From Rubrobacter calidifluminis (GTDB lineage Bacteria; Actinomycetota; Rubrobacteria; Rubrobacterales; Rubrobacteraceae): a stretch of 64,000 nt of DNA. Below the pieces are notes generated by a model, which was not told where the DNA came from, made no database searches, and worked only from the letters and a program-made list of their open reading frames with translations. A program made the translations under genes and the position numbers. Shown piece after piece: positions 23,775 through 33,145 of this stretch. The DNA is taken from contig NZ_JAQKGV010000016.1 of NCBI RefSeq assembly GCF_028617075.1, positions 1 to 64,000 of the forward strand. Direction: 5' to 3'. Numbering within the stretch: position 1 is the stretch's first letter; each line of letters opens with the position of its first letter.

Positions 23775-24370
23775 TCTACACGAGCAAGAGGGGCGGCCGC
23801 AGGCCGGCCCGGCGCAGGGCTCGCCGCAAGATGAGTGGCCTGTTTTTCGCCGTACTGCTCGTGCTCATCATCCTCGCCTCGTGGTCACGGCTCTACGGGG
23901 CCTTCGAGCGCGCTACGCATCCCCTGGAGTACGCGCCGCAGATACGCGCCGCGAGCCAGAAGTTCGGCGTCGACCCCACGCTCGTGGCCGGTGTGATCTA
24001 CACTGAGAGTCGTTTCGGGCACGATTCGGAGTCCTCGAAGGGGGCCTACGGCCTGATGCAGCTCATGCCCTCCACGGCGCGCTTCGTCGCCGGACACAGC
24101 GGCATACGGGGAGACTACCGGGATCCCGGGGTCAACATCGAGATGGGCACCTGGTATCTGAGCTACCTGGAACGACGCTATCCGCAGGACGAGCGTCTGG
24201 CGCTCGCCGCCTACAACTCCGGGGAGGGGAAGGTCGCGCAGTGGGGGCTGCGTCCGGGTTTCAGACTCCGGCAGATCCCGTATGCCGAGACCCGCGACTA
24301 CGTGAGGAACGTGCTCGCCGCGCAGAAGACCTACCGCAGGCTCTACGGTCCCGAGCTGCGCGGCGGCTAG
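23735..24370 (+). CDS. membrane-anchored lytic transglycosylase (SLT domain)
   Basis: 211 residues if the GTG 23735 is used. The ATG 23831 is an alternative that would remove a very basic 32-residue cytoplasmic tail; neither has ideal ribosome-site spacing. A transmembrane helix (LFFAVLLVLIILASW) is followed by an SLT domain with catalytic Glu in YTESRFGHDSES (about residue 88), GAYGLMQLMPSTA and LALAAYNSGEGKV. It cleaves peptidoglycan outside the membrane. Tail-to-tail overlap of 3 nt with the MerR-type gene. Confidence 0.9.
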   Translation: MGTTRVRRRAGTVVYTSKRGGRRPARRRARRKMSGLFFAVLLVLIILASWSRLYGAFERATHPLEYAPQIRAASQKFGVDPTLVAGVIYTESRFGHDSESSKGAYGLMQLMPSTARFVAGHSGIRGDYRDPGVNIEMGTWYLSYLERRYPQDERLALAAYNSGEGKVAQWGLRPGFRLRQIPYAETRDYVRNVLAAQKTYRRLYGPELRGG

Positions 24371-25114
24371 GGCTTATCCTCGCTGGCCTCCGCTCGCGAG
24401 ATGTAGGAGATCATCTCACGCATCCGCGCGGTGTCGTGGCCGTGTATCTCTTCCTCCTCGCCCCACATCCTGCCGAGCGAGCGGGAGATCCCCTCGTCGC
24501 CGCCGGTGAACTCCTCGACCAGCTTCTTCCAGCGCCGGGCGAGCTCCCTCACCCGCTCGCTCCGGGGGGCGGTCCCCGCCTCCATCTCGGCCCGGACCTC
24601 CGCGATGAGGCGCGGCCATTCCTCCTCGACCCGGCGGATCCTCTCCCGGCCGAGCTCCCGGGCCCTCTTCTCGAGGTACTCCCGCTGCTCGGGGGTGTAG
24701 TATCTCTCGAGCCTCTCCGACATCTCGATCACCTCCATCGCTGTTTGCACGAGTTCTGCTGGGGAAGACCCTCCGGACGAGCGCAGCCTCTCTGCCACCA
24801 GCTCCAGCCGCTCGAGCAGAGCCCCCTTGATGCGCAGCTCCTCCCTCACCCGTTCCGCGTGCAGCTCGACGACCCGCGACGGCGTGAACTCCGGATCGTC
24901 CAGGCAGCGGGCGACCTCGCGCAGGGGCAGCCCCAGCGAGCGGAGCGAGAGGATCCGCTGCAGTCTGAGAACGTCCTCCGGGCCCGTAGAGCCGGTAGCC
25001 GGACTCTGTCCTGCGGGCGGGGCGGAGCAGCCTGATCTCGTCGTAGTGGCGCAGCGTGCGCACCGAGAGGCCGGTGTTCCGGGCAAGCTCTCCTATCCTC
25101 CAGGTCTTCTCCAT
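24367..25114 (-). pseudogene. TipA-like MerR regulator, single frameshift
   Basis: ATG 25114 begins MEKTWRIGELARNTGLSVRT and the MerR HTH through ESGYRLYGP. The frame then breaks: the expected EDVLRLQRILSLRSLGLPL follows in another frame, to the TAG at 24367. One extra base in the GGGCCCGG run near 24978-24984 explains it. The downstream part has a TipAS-like helical ligand domain (YYTPEQREYLEKRARELG, RWKKLVEEFTGGDEGI, SLGRMW). Either a true inactivating mutation or a sequencing error. Its promoter still has a good MerR-type operator. Confidence 0.85.
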
Positions 25115-25124
25115 GCCCCAGGAG

Positions 25125-25153
25125 GATAAAGCCTCACGCGGTGTGAGGGTCAA
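25125..25153 (-). promoter_or_regulatory. MerR-type promoter and operator of the TipA-like gene
   Basis: -35 TTGACC (25148-25153) and -10 TTTATC (25125-25130) with a 17-bp spacer filled by a perfect dyad CCTCAC/GTGAGG (25132-25148). The start codon lies 10 nt after the -10. An operator within the spacer is typical of MerR regulators, suggesting autoregulation. Confidence 0.75.
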
Positions 25154-25176
25154 GGGACGTGGGAGAGTTTTCGCCG

Positions 25177-25204
25177 CTGTCACGATCCGAGCCGGACGTA
25201 TAAT
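25177..25204 (+). promoter_or_regulatory. uvrB promoter
   Basis: CTGTCA (25177-25182), 16-bp spacer, TATAAT (25199-25204), 43 nt before the uvrB ATG. No actinobacterial LexA box is recognisable here. Confidence 0.65.
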
Positions 25205-25247
25205 CTCTTGACGCAGCGTCCTACGAGACGGGTTCGGGTGTGATCGC

Positions 25248-27251
25248 ATGGAGAACCAGCTAGAGAACAGCTTCCGGGTGAACAGCGCCTACCGGCCGAC
25301 CGGAGACCAGCCGCAGGCCATAGAGAAGCTCGCCTCCGGGCTCGAATCCGGGCTGCGGGCGCAGACGTTGCTCGGGGTGACCGGCTCGGGCAAGACGCAC
25401 ACGATGGCCCGCATCATCGAGAAGGTCGGGCGGCCCTCGCTCGTCATCGCGCACAACAAGACGCTCGCGGCCCAGCTCGCGAGCGAGTTCTCCGAGTTCT
25501 TCCCCAACAACGCCGTCGAGTACTTCGTCAGCTACTACGACTACTACCAGCCCGAGGCCTACGTCCCGCAGACGGACACCTTCATCGAGAAGGACGCCCA
25601 GATCAACGAGGACATAGATCGCCTGCGGCACTCGGCCACCAGCGCGCTCTTCACCCGTCGCGACGTGATCGTGGTTGCGAGCGTCTCGGCGATCTACGGC
25701 CTGGGGAGCCCGGAGGAGTACCGGCAGAAGATGGTCCTGCTGGAGAGGGGCGGCTTCTACGACCTGGACGACGTGCTGCGGGATCTCGTGCGCATCCAGT
25801 ACGCCCGCAACGACTACCAGCTCTCCCGCGGCAACTTCCGGGTCCGGGGGGACGTGCTGGAGATACACCCGGCCTACCAGGACACCGTCTACCGCATCTC
25901 CTTCTTCGGCGACGAGGTGGAGAGCATCGCCGAGGTCGATCCGCTGACCGGGGAGGTGCTGCGCGAGCCGGAGACGCTCACGATCTACCCGGCGACACAC
26001 TTCGTCACCGGCGAGGAGAAGCTCGATCGCGCGATAAAGAGCATCGAGGAGGAGCTCGAGGAGCGCTACGCCGAGCTCGAGCGTGAGGGGAAGATGCTCG
26101 AGGCCTACCGGCTCCGGCAGCGGACCCAGTACGACCTGGAGATGCTGCGCGAGCTCGGCTACTGCTCCGGGATAGAGAACTACTCCCGGCACCTCGACGG
26201 GCGCCCCGCGGGCTCGACGCCGTACACCCTGCTCGACTACTTCCCCGACGACTACGTCACCTTCGTCGACGAGTCGCACATCACGCTGCCCCAGATCCGG
26301 GGGATGTACAACGGCGACCGCAGCCGCAAGGAGACGCTGGTGGAGCACGGCTTCCGGCTCCCCTCGGCGCTGGACAACCGGCCCCTGAGGTGGGAGGAGT
26401 TCCTCCTGAAGACCAACCAGCTCGTCTTCGTCTCGGCCACCCCGGGCCCCTACGAGCTCGAGAACAGCGACCAGATAGTCGAGCAGATCATCCGCCCGAC
26501 CGGGCTCGTCGACCCCGAGGTCGAGGTCCGCCCGACGCGGGGTCAGATCGACGACCTGATGAACGAGATCCACAAGAGGGTCGAGCGGGACGAGCGGGTC
26601 CTGGTCACCGCGCTCACGATCAAGATGGCCGAGGACCTCACCGACTACCTCCTCGAGCACGGGGTGAGGGCCCGCTACATGCACGCGAACATCGAGACGC
26701 TGGAGCGCATCCAGATCATCCGTGGCCTGCGCAGCGGCGAGTTCGACGTGCTCGTCGGGATAAACCTGCTGCGCGAGGGGCTCGACCTGCCGGAGGTCTC
26801 GCTCGTGGCCATACTGGATGCGGACAAAGAGGGCTTCCTGCGCGGCGAGCGGGCACTCATCCAGACCATAGGCCGGGCGGCGCGCAACGTGAACGGGCGG
26901 GTCATCATGTACGCGGACAGAGAGACCGAGGCGATGCGCGCGGCGATCGGCGAGACCAACCGCCGCCGGGAGATACAGACCGCCTACAACGAACGCCACG
27001 GGATCACGCCCCAGACGATCAAGAAGGGCGTCTCGGACATCCTGATCGCCGCCGAAGCGAAGGGGCTCTACAAGACGCAGCGTAAGGAGCGCCGCGCTGC
27101 CCCGCGCGACCCGGACGAACTTCGCGACCTCATCGCGCGTCTGCAGGCCGAGATGATGGAGGCGGCCGAGGAGCTGAGGTTCGAGCAGGCGGCGGAGCTG
27201 CGCGACGAGATCCGGGAGCTCGAACGCCAGCTGCAGGAAGCCGCTTCCTAG
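25248..27251 (+). CDS. uvrB: excinuclease ABC subunit B
   Basis: A 667-residue protein. Walker A GVTGSGKT (43-50), the DNA-clamping beta-hairpin [13 protein letters not shown] (about 95-107), Walker [11 protein letters not shown] (about 340), helicase motifs V/VI ([23 protein letters not shown]) and the C-terminal UVR motif binding UvrC ([15 protein letters not shown]). The damage-verifying helicase-like subunit of nucleotide excision repair. It stands alone with its own promoter, away from uvrA and uvrC. Confidence 0.98.
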   Translation: MENQLENSFRVNSAYRPTGDQPQAIEKLASGLESGLRAQTLLGVTGSGKTHTMARIIEKVGRPSLVIAHNKTLAAQLASEFSEFFPNNAVEYFVSYYDYYQPEAYVPQTDTFIEKDAQINEDIDRLRHSATSALFTRRDVIVVASVSAIYGLGSPEEYRQKMVLLERGGFYDLDDVLRDLVRIQYARNDYQLSRGNFRVRGDVLEIHPAYQDTVYRISFFGDEVESIAEVDPLTGEVLREPETLTIYPATHFVTGEEKLDRAIKSIEEELEERYAELEREGKMLEAYRLRQRTQYDLEMLRELGYCSGIENYSRHLDGRPAGSTPYTLLDYFPDDYVTFVDESHITLPQIRGMYNGDRSRKETLVEHGFRLPSALDNRPLRWEEFLLKTNQLVFVSATPGPYELENSDQIVEQIIRPTGLVDPEVEVRPTRGQIDDLMNEIHKRVERDERVLVTALTIKMAEDLTDYLLEHGVRARYMHANIETLERIQIIRGLRSGEFDVLVGINLLREGLDLPEVSLVAILDADKEGFLRGERALIQTIGRAARNVNGRVIMYADRETEAMRAAIGETNRRREIQTAYNERHGITPQTIKKGVSDILIAAEAKGLYKTQRKERRAAPRDPDELRDLIARLQAEMMEAAEELRFEQAAELRDEIRELERQLQEAAS

Positions 27252-27322
27252 GAGCGGGCCTTCTTCTCCGAGTGGTGCTACCATCAGCGTGAAGGGATGT
27301 CTTTCGCGCCAGGAGGTGTGGA

Positions 27323-28234
27323 TTGCAGCGAGAGAGGGAGGGCGGTCTCAGAGGGGTCTTCGCCGCCGTGCTGACGCCGCTCGACGAGCACCTCGACCCG
27401 GACCACGAGGCGTTCGTCCGCCACTGCCTGAGGCTTCTCGACGCCGGATGCCACGGGGTGAGCGTCTTTGGGACGACGGGGGAGGGGAACTCGTTCTCGG
27501 TGGCCGAGAGGGAGGAGGCGCTCGAGGCGCTGGTCGAGGGTGGCGTGCCGGGCGAGAGGCTCCTGCCGGGCACGGGTTCGTGCTCGCTCACCGACGCGGT
27601 TCATCTGTGCGAGAAAGCGCTCGGGGTCGGTGCGGGCGGCGTGCTGGTCCTGCCGCCCTTCTACTACAAGGACGCCGGCGACGAGGGGCTCTTCCGCTTC
27701 TTCGCCGAACTGGTCGAGCGGGTGGGGGACGAGAGGCTCAGGGTCTACCTGTACCACATCCCGCAGGTCTCCGGCGTCGGGCTGAGCCTGGATCTGATGC
27801 GCCGGCTGCACGAAGCGTACCCGCAGACGATCGTCGGGACCAAGGACAGCGAGGGCCGCTGGGAGCGCATCGAGAGGACCTGTCGCGAGCTCGACGGGTT
27901 CGAGGTCTTCGCCGGCTCCGAGGAGTTCCTGCTGCGCACGCTGCGCGCCGGTGGGGTGGGATGCATCTCCGCCTCTGCCAACCTGAACTGCCGGCTCGCG
28001 CGCAGGGTCTACGACCTGCACGAGGCCGGTGAAGACGCGGAGGGAGCGCAGAGGGAGCTCGACGCGCTGCGAAAAGCGATGGAAGGCTACCCGACGATCC
28101 CGGCGCTCAAGGCTCTTCTGCACCTGGCCACCGGGGAGGAAGGTTGGACCCGGCTCAGACCGCCGCTCCTCCCGCTCTCCGAGCGGGAGGAGCTGGAGCT
28201 CGCCTCCGGCGTTCCGGTGGAGGAGCTGCTCTAG
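27323..28234 (+). CDS. DapA/N-acetylneuraminate lyase superfamily protein
   Basis: A 303-residue protein, TTG 27323 with AGGAGGTG 5 nt upstream. TIM-barrel Schiff-base lyase: substrate-binding FGTTGEGNS, YLYHIP with the catalytic Tyr, and Lys in VGTKDSEG (about residue 171). It could be dihydrodipicolinate synthase, but the PPFYYKDAGDEG region and its isolation from lysine genes leave KDG aldolase or another pyruvate lyase possible. It overlaps the end of the opposite-strand PH-like gene by 4 nt. Confidence 0.85.
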   Translation: MQREREGGLRGVFAAVLTPLDEHLDPDHEAFVRHCLRLLDAGCHGVSVFGTTGEGNSFSVAEREEALEALVEGGVPGERLLPGTGSCSLTDAVHLCEKALGVGAGGVLVLPPFYYKDAGDEGLFRFFAELVERVGDERLRVYLYHIPQVSGVGLSLDLMRRLHEAYPQTIVGTKDSEGRWERIERTCRELDGFEVFAGSEEFLLRTLRAGGVGCISASANLNCRLARRVYDLHEAGEDAEGAQRELDALRKAMEGYPTIPALKALLHLATGEEGWTRLRPPLLPLSEREELELASGVPVEELL

Positions 28235-28515
28235 CCGTACAGCCCGGCCTTACGCTTCTGGTGGCCGATGGCCTCCTTTATCTCGCTGGCGTCCGGGAGA
28301 GCCATGTGTTCCAGCCGGTAGATGCGGCCTTCGTTGGTGGATATCGTGAGGGTGCAGTTGACGAGACCGCGCACCCGGACGTCGGCGATGCTGCGGTGGG
28401 GGATACGCTCCGTGTTCTGCCCCTGCCAGCCGCTCACGATCTCGACCCGGTCGGCGTAGACGCTGACTATGGTGTTGCCTCGCGCCGCCGCCTGAGCCGT
28501 GGGCTTCTCCGCCAC
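28231..28515 (-). CDS. small PH-like domain protein downstream of amt
   Basis: A 94-residue protein, GTG 28515, 6 nt after the amt stop, so the two are one operon. The core (NTIVSVYADRVEIVSGWQG, TERIPHRSIADVRVRGLVN, TLTISTNEGRIYRLEHM) looks like a bacterial PH-like beta-barrel, followed by a helix. Soluble, no membrane segment. The gene in this place is usually glnK/glnB, which is absent. A role in ammonium transport control is inferred only from the operon. Confidence 0.75.
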   Translation of the reverse strand: MAEKPTAQAAARGNTIVSVYADRVEIVSGWQGQNTERIPHRSIADVRVRGLVNCTLTISTNEGRIYRLEHMALPDASEIKEAIGHQKRKAGLYG

Positions 28516-28521
28516 CCCGCT

Positions 28522-29931
28522 CTAGCCCTCCCGTCCACCGGAATCGAGGGTGACTGCTTCCCGGTACTCGTCCGTCGCGACCAGGGATTCCGCGTAACCG
28601 TAGACCCCGTGCTCGCTCACGTCCAGACCGTCGAGCTCCTGGTGTGGCTTGACCCTGAGGCCGATCGTCGCCTTGAGGATCGCGAAGACGATGTAGGAGG
28701 TTACGAACGTGAAACCGCCGGCCGCGAGTATACCGAGCGCCTGTACTCCCAGCTGGTGCAGCCCGCCGCCGTAGAACAGCCCCGGATCCCCCACCCCGAT
28801 CTCCCTGACGAGCTGCGGGGTCGCGAAGAGGCCCGTGGAGAGCGTCCCCCAGACGCCGCCCATGCCGTGGGAAGCGATCGCGCCGAGCGGGTCGTCCACC
28901 CGGAGGCGCTCCACGAAGATGTAGGTGGCGTACATGACCACCGCGGCGACGAAGCCGATGACGATCGAGGCCCAGGGCGCGACGAAGGCGCACGAGGCGG
29001 TTATCGCGACCAGCGCGGCGAGCGCGCCGTTGCCGAGCATCCCGACGTCGATTATCCGGCGGTGCAGGTAGCTCGCCACCATAGCCCCGAGGACACCGGC
29101 CCCGGCGGCCAGGTTGGTCGTGAGCGCGATGTAGGCGAAGGGCGCGCCGACGGCCGCCATCGTCGAGCCGGGGTTGAAACCCCACCAGCCGATCCAGAGT
29201 ATGATCACGCCGAGGACCGCGAGCGGCATGTTGTGGCCGGGGATGGTGCGTGGACGTCCCTCGTCGTCGTACTTGCCGAGACGGGGGCCGAGCAACAGCG
29301 TCCCGGCGAGCGCGGCGACCGCGCCCTGCAGGTGGACGACCGTCGAGCCGGCGAAGTCCTGCATCCCGAGCCCCGAGAGCCAGCCGCCTCCCCAGATCCA
29401 GTGCCCCACCGTCGGGTAGATGAAACCGGCGAAGACCACCGCGAAGACGCAGTAGACGGCGAACTTGGTCCGCTCGAGCATCGTGCCCCACACGATGGCC
29501 AGCGAGACGAGCGCGAAGGCCACCTCGAAGAGGAACTTGGCACCGAGCGGCACCTCGGTCCAGGAGAGCCCGGCGAAGACTTTGTCCACCTCCCCAGGTG
29601 CCGCGCTCGTGAACCATCCCTCGGTACCGAAGACGGCGTTTCCGGTCCCGAACGCTATCGCGAAACCGAACGCCCAGAAGACCACGAGCCCGATGCCCAT
29701 GTTCGCCAGGATCTTGGCGACCACGCTCCCGACGTTCTTCATCCGGGAGAAGCCGACCTCGAGCATCGCGAACCCGGCCTGCATGAACAAGACCAGACAC
29801 GCGGTCACGATCACCCACACCGTGTCCACCGCGAGCCTGACATCTGCGATCGTCGTCTTGGCGAAGGCCGCCTGCGGCAGCAGCATTACCAGCACCAGTG
29901 CCGTCGCAACTACTATACCGACTCTGCGCAC
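28522..29931 (-). CDS. amt: ammonium transporter
   Basis: A 469-residue protein, GTG 29931 with AGGAGG 7 nt upstream. Signal-like first helix (VVATALVLVMLLPQAAFA) then eleven membrane helices. Conserved FAGSTVVHLQGAVAAL and ASHGMGGVWGTL hold the twin pore histidines. RMKNVGSV and WWGFNPGSTM are also family signatures. It imports ammonium. The C-terminal tail, which normally contacts a PII protein, is present (KPHQELDGLDVSEHGVYGY). Confidence 0.97.
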   Translation of the reverse strand: MRRVGIVVATALVLVMLLPQAAFAKTTIADVRLAVDTVWVIVTACLVLFMQAGFAMLEVGFSRMKNVGSVVAKILANMGIGLVVFWAFGFAIAFGTGNAVFGTEGWFTSAAPGEVDKVFAGLSWTEVPLGAKFLFEVAFALVSLAIVWGTMLERTKFAVYCVFAVVFAGFIYPTVGHWIWGGGWLSGLGMQDFAGSTVVHLQGAVAALAGTLLLGPRLGKYDDEGRPRTIPGHNMPLAVLGVIILWIGWWGFNPGSTMAAVGAPFAYIALTTNLAAGAGVLGAMVASYLHRRIIDVGMLGNGALAALVAITASCAFVAPWASIVIGFVAAVVMYATYIFVERLRVDDPLGAIASHGMGGVWGTLSTGLFATPQLVREIGVGDPGLFYGGGLHQLGVQALGILAAGGFTFVTSYIVFAILKATIGLRVKPHQELDGLDVSEHGVYGYAESLVATDEYREAVTLDSGGREG

Positions 29932-30069
29932 GTCCGTTCCTCCTATGAGGGGTCTTGGCTGATCGGGTACAGGTTATCTCCGCTGTGTGGGGGAAGTCTT
30001 TGGCCCGATGTCCAAACGGACGGCTCCCTCAGGCAGGTTGTTTTGTGCGCGGCGTACGGTCCGTTGCCG

Positions 30070-31164
30070 TCAGCCGGAGGTCGTGACCGTGATTTCGCTC
30101 GCGCCTCCTGAGATCTCGATCTCGTAGCGGTCGGCGGCGTTATGGCTATCCGGGCTCTGGAGCCGGAGCGTGCCGCCCACGGCCTCGAAGCTCTGCCCGT
30201 CGAAGACCAGCTTGCTGGCCCCGCCTCTCATGTTCAGGTGCGCCTCGACGCCCGCCGGACGGCGTATGGTTACCTTGCTCGCCCCTCCCGACAGACGTAT
30301 CGGGACCACCCCCGACGGCTCCGGGAGCGTCAAGGCCACGTTGCTGAAACCGCGTGTGAGGACGAATGAGGTCAGCCGTAGCCCGCTGAGATCCGCCTCG
30401 ACCTTGTACGCCCCGCCGCGTACCTCGACCTCCCAGGGCACCGCGGTGCTGAGCGTCACCTCCCCTCCGGATCGGTTGCGCCATTCGAAGAGCACACCGA
30501 GGCGCCTGGGATAGCGGAAGGTCACGATGCCATCTGCAACCTCGACCTTCGGTACGGGCCCCTCGAAGCGTGCCCGGTAGAGGTCGTCCATCCCGGAGTC
30601 GGCCCGGAGGATGAGCCGGGCGGCCCCTCCCGCAAACACCAACCGCCCGCTCCGTGCGGATCCCAGAGGGGCCGAGAACTCGCCCCCTTCACCCCCTCTC
30701 AACTCGGCCCGGATCCTTTCCGTCTCCCGCCGGTTTATCGCGTTGGCCTTACGCATGAAATCCAGGAAGAGCGCGAGGTCCCGGTCGTCGTACTCCGACA
30801 TCAGCTGCTCAAATTCCCTGTCTTGCGCACCCAGGAAACCCACCCCCGCGTGCTCCAGCTTCTCGGGGACGGGACATACGATCACCCGCCGTTTGTCGTT
30901 CGGGTCCCTCTCCCGCCGCACGTACCCGGCGCGCTCCATCCGGTCGATCACACCCGTCACAGAGCCCGTAGTGAGCCCCATCTCCTCTGCCAGTCGCCCG
31001 GCCGTGATCGGACCGGTCGAAGACAGGATGCTGATGCACTGCAGATCTGTCAGGTTCATCCCGCTCCGCTCTGCAACCGCCTGCAACAGGAACAGACCCT
31101 CCGCCGTGCTCTTGCGGTTCTCCTCCGCAAGCCTGCGCAGCAACTCCTCGCGTTTTTCTGACAT
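30070..31164 (-). CDS. MarR-family regulator fused to a beta-repeat domain
   Basis: 364 residues from ATG 31164 (GGAGG 10 nt upstream). The MarR winged helix occupies about residues 30-140 (LTDLQCISILSSTGPITAGR, TTGSVTGVIDRMERAGYVRR, DPNDKRRVIV). From about 165 a glycine-rich region repeats GGA-(S/A/Y)-K/R (GGAARLILRA, GGAYKVEADL, GGASKVTIRR, GGASKLVFDG, GGASEITVTT), like DUF4097-type beta-solenoids. A DNA-binding MarR head with such a tail is unusual. It diverges from a DrrAB-like efflux ABC operon, which it probably represses. Confidence 0.85.
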   Translation of the reverse strand: MSEKREELLRRLAEENRKSTAEGLFLLQAVAERSGMNLTDLQCISILSSTGPITAGRLAEEMGLTTGSVTGVIDRMERAGYVRRERDPNDKRRVIVCPVPEKLEHAGVGFLGAQDREFEQLMSEYDDRDLALFLDFMRKANAINRRETERIRAELRGGEGGEFSAPLGSARSGRLVFAGGAARLILRADSGMDDLYRARFEGPVPKVEVADGIVTFRYPRRLGVLFEWRNRSGGEVTLSTAVPWEVEVRGGAYKVEADLSGLRLTSFVLTRGFSNVALTLPEPSGVVPIRLSGGASKVTIRRPAGVEAHLNMRGGASKLVFDGQSFEAVGGTLRLQSPDSHNAADRYEIEISGGASEITVTTSG

Positions 31165-31215
31165 CCCAGAGAGCCTCCAACCCTTGACAATATTCACACA
31201 CTCGCTTATCCTGAA

Positions 31216-31236
31216 TTAACTTGGCTGCCAAACTAA
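31216..31236. promoter_or_regulatory. candidate MarR operator in the divergent promoter region
   Basis: TTGGCTGCCAA (31221-31231) is a perfect inverted repeat around one base, extending to a 21-bp near-palindrome at 31216-31236. It lies in the AT-rich 158-nt space between the MarR-fusion gene and the ABC transporter, where a shared repressor site is expected. Confidence 0.6.
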
Positions 31237-31322
31237 ATTGTTAAATAAAAGCTAGAATTGGAAGCTAAGTAAAAAAAGTATAGCACGGAGTGTCGTGAGA
31301 GTGTTATGGAGGTCATAGGGGC

Positions 31323-32309
31323 ATGAGTGTCGGGCGGGACGGGGTGCTGGCGGTAGAGGCGGAAGGGATCGTCTACCGCTTCGGGGGCAACGTGGCGGTG
31401 GCGGGGGTTGATCTGGAGGTTCGGCAGGGTGAGATCTTCGGGTTTCTCGGACCGAATGGGGCGGGCAAGACAACCACCATCCGCATGCTCACCACCCTGC
31501 TGCGCCCGCACTCCGGCACGGCGCGCGTATTCGGACATGACGTCGTGCGCGAAGCCGACAAGGTGCGAGAGAAGGTGAGCCTCACCGGGCAGTTCGCCTC
31601 GGTTGACGAGGACCTGACCGGGTTCGAGAACCTCGTTCTGGTTGCACTGCTCTTGGGCTACCCGCGCAAAGAGGCGAAAGTGCGTGCCGGGGAGCTGCTC
31701 GATGCCTTCGGGCTCTCAGGGGCGGCGGGCCGGCCGGTCAAGGCCTACTCGGGCGGAATGCGTCGCAGGCTGGATATTGCTGCGAGCCTGGTCGTCACCC
31801 CGGAGCTGCTCTTTCTCGACGAACCGACCACGGGCCTCGACCCCCGCAGCCGTAACCAGGTCTGGGACATCGTTCGGGCGCTCGCCTCCGGGGGGACGAC
31901 GGTATTGCTGACGACGCAGTACCTCGATGAGGCCGACCGGCTCGCGGACAGGATCGCCGTGATGGAGGGCGGTAGGATCATCGCCAGAGGGACCCCTGGG
32001 GAGCTCAAGGCCTCGGTCGGCTCGGGCGTGCTGCGCGTCAGGCTGCGCGAGCCGGGTGATCGCGCTGAGGCCGGGCGCATCCTCTCGCGGGAGCTCGGCG
32101 TCGAGGTGGAGACCCCTCCGGACCCAGCAGCTCTTCTGGCGAGGGTCTCCGAGCCCTGGCGGGTGCCCGAGGCTCTCGCAGTGCTGACCCGCGCCGGCAT
32201 CGGTCTTGCAGACTTCTCGCTCGGACAGCCTAGCCTCGACGAGGTGTTCCTTGCCCTCACCGGGCACACCGCCGAAGAAGAAAAAGACGAAGGAGAGGAG
32301 GCAGTATGA
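31323..32309 (+). CDS. ABC transporter ATP-binding protein, DrrA-like
   Basis: A 328-residue protein, ATG 31323 with GGAGG about 12 nt upstream. Walker [15 protein letters not shown], signature [15 protein letters not shown], Walker [15 protein letters not shown]-loop region [15 protein letters not shown]. The C-terminal extension ([34 protein letters not shown]) is of the daunorubicin-resistance DrrA type. It overlaps the permease by ATGA. Likely drug or lipid export, controlled by the divergent MarR fusion. Confidence 0.93.
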   Translation: MSVGRDGVLAVEAEGIVYRFGGNVAVAGVDLEVRQGEIFGFLGPNGAGKTTTIRMLTTLLRPHSGTARVFGHDVVREADKVREKVSLTGQFASVDEDLTGFENLVLVALLLGYPRKEAKVRAGELLDAFGLSGAAGRPVKAYSGGMRRRLDIAASLVVTPELLFLDEPTTGLDPRSRNQVWDIVRALASGGTTVLLTTQYLDEADRLADRIAVMEGGRIIARGTPGELKASVGSGVLRVRLREPGDRAEAGRILSRELGVEVETPPDPAALLARVSEPWRVPEALAVLTRAGIGLADFSLGQPSLDEVFLALTGHTAEEEKDEGEEAV

Positions 32310-33145
32310 CCGATCCGGCAGGCACGTCCCGCGCCGCTATAGCCGAGGGTGCACTCCGTTCGGCGCTCTCGTCCCGCGAGAGGCCCCAACGTCCAAACGT
32401 GCTCTCCGCTTCACTCACGTTCGCGTGGCGGGCGCTGTTGAAGATAAAACACGTCCCCGAACAGCTGTTCGATGCGGTAGGAAACCCGATAATCTTCACC
32501 CTGTTGTTCACGTACCTCCTCGGTGGTGCCATGGCAGGATCTCCCGGGGCATATCTCCAGTTCCTGATACCCGGCATCCTGGTGCAGACCGTGCTCCTCA
32601 TCACCTCCTATACCGGATTCAACCTCAACACCGACATCTCCAAGGGCGTCGCGGACCGCTTCCGGTCGATGCCGATATGGCGGCCGGCCGTCATCGTGGG
32701 GGCGCTGCTCGGCGACATGGTGCGTTACACGCTGGCTTCGTTGATCGTCCTCTTACTCGGTCTGATCCTCGGTTTCCGGCCAGAGAGCGTGCCCGGAGTT
32801 TTGCTCTCGCTGGTCCTCATCCTCGTGTTCGCGTTCAGCGTCTCCTGGATCTGGACGACCCTGGGGCTCGTGGCGCGGACGCCGAACACCGTGCTGTGGG
32901 TGAGCACCCTGATAACGTTCCCCCTCACGTTCGCCAGCAACATCTTCGTCGAGCCGAAGACGATGCCCGGCTGGCTACAGTCGTTCGTAGCCTTCAACCC
33001 GGTCACGCACCTGGTAACCGCCGTCCGCGGCCTGATGTCCGGGACTCTGCCCGCTGGAGACAGCGCCTGGTTGCTCGTGGGGTGCGCGGTGCTCGTCACA
33101 GTCTTCGCCCCTGCCACCATGTACCTCTACGGCCGCAGAGGTTAG
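32306..33145 (+). CDS. ABC-2 type permease, DrrB-like
   Basis: A 279-residue protein with six probable membrane helices, coupled by ATGA to its ATPase. Motifs [53 protein letters not shown] and [20 protein letters not shown] are typical of DrrB/ABC-2 exporters. The stop overlaps the tail of the PucR gene on the other strand by 3 nt. Confidence 0.92.
   Translation: MTDPAGTSRAAIAEGALRSALSSRERPQRPNVLSASLTFAWRALLKIKHVPEQLFDAVGNPIIFTLLFTYLLGGAMAGSPGAYLQFLIPGILVQTVLLITSYTGFNLNTDISKGVADRFRSMPIWRPAVIVGALLGDMVRYTLASLIVLLLGLILGFRPESVPGVLLSLVLILVFAFSVSWIWTTLGLVARTPNTVLWVSTLITFPLTFASNIFVEPKTMPGWLQSFVAFNPVTHLVTAVRGLMSGTLPAGDSAWLLVGCAVLVTVFAPATMYLYGRRG

Noticed and set aside
25260-27284. Long minus-strand frame opposite uvrB
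   Set aside because: Shadow of uvrB typical of high-GC DNA; no motif and no ribosome site. The same applies to long antisense frames opposite polA, uvrA, gap-pgk and dapA-amt.
27323-28234. Assignment as dihydrodipicolinate synthase of lysine synthesis
   Set aside because: Superfamily residues are present but substrate-specific ones cannot be judged by eye and no lysine gene is nearby, so only the superfamily is named.
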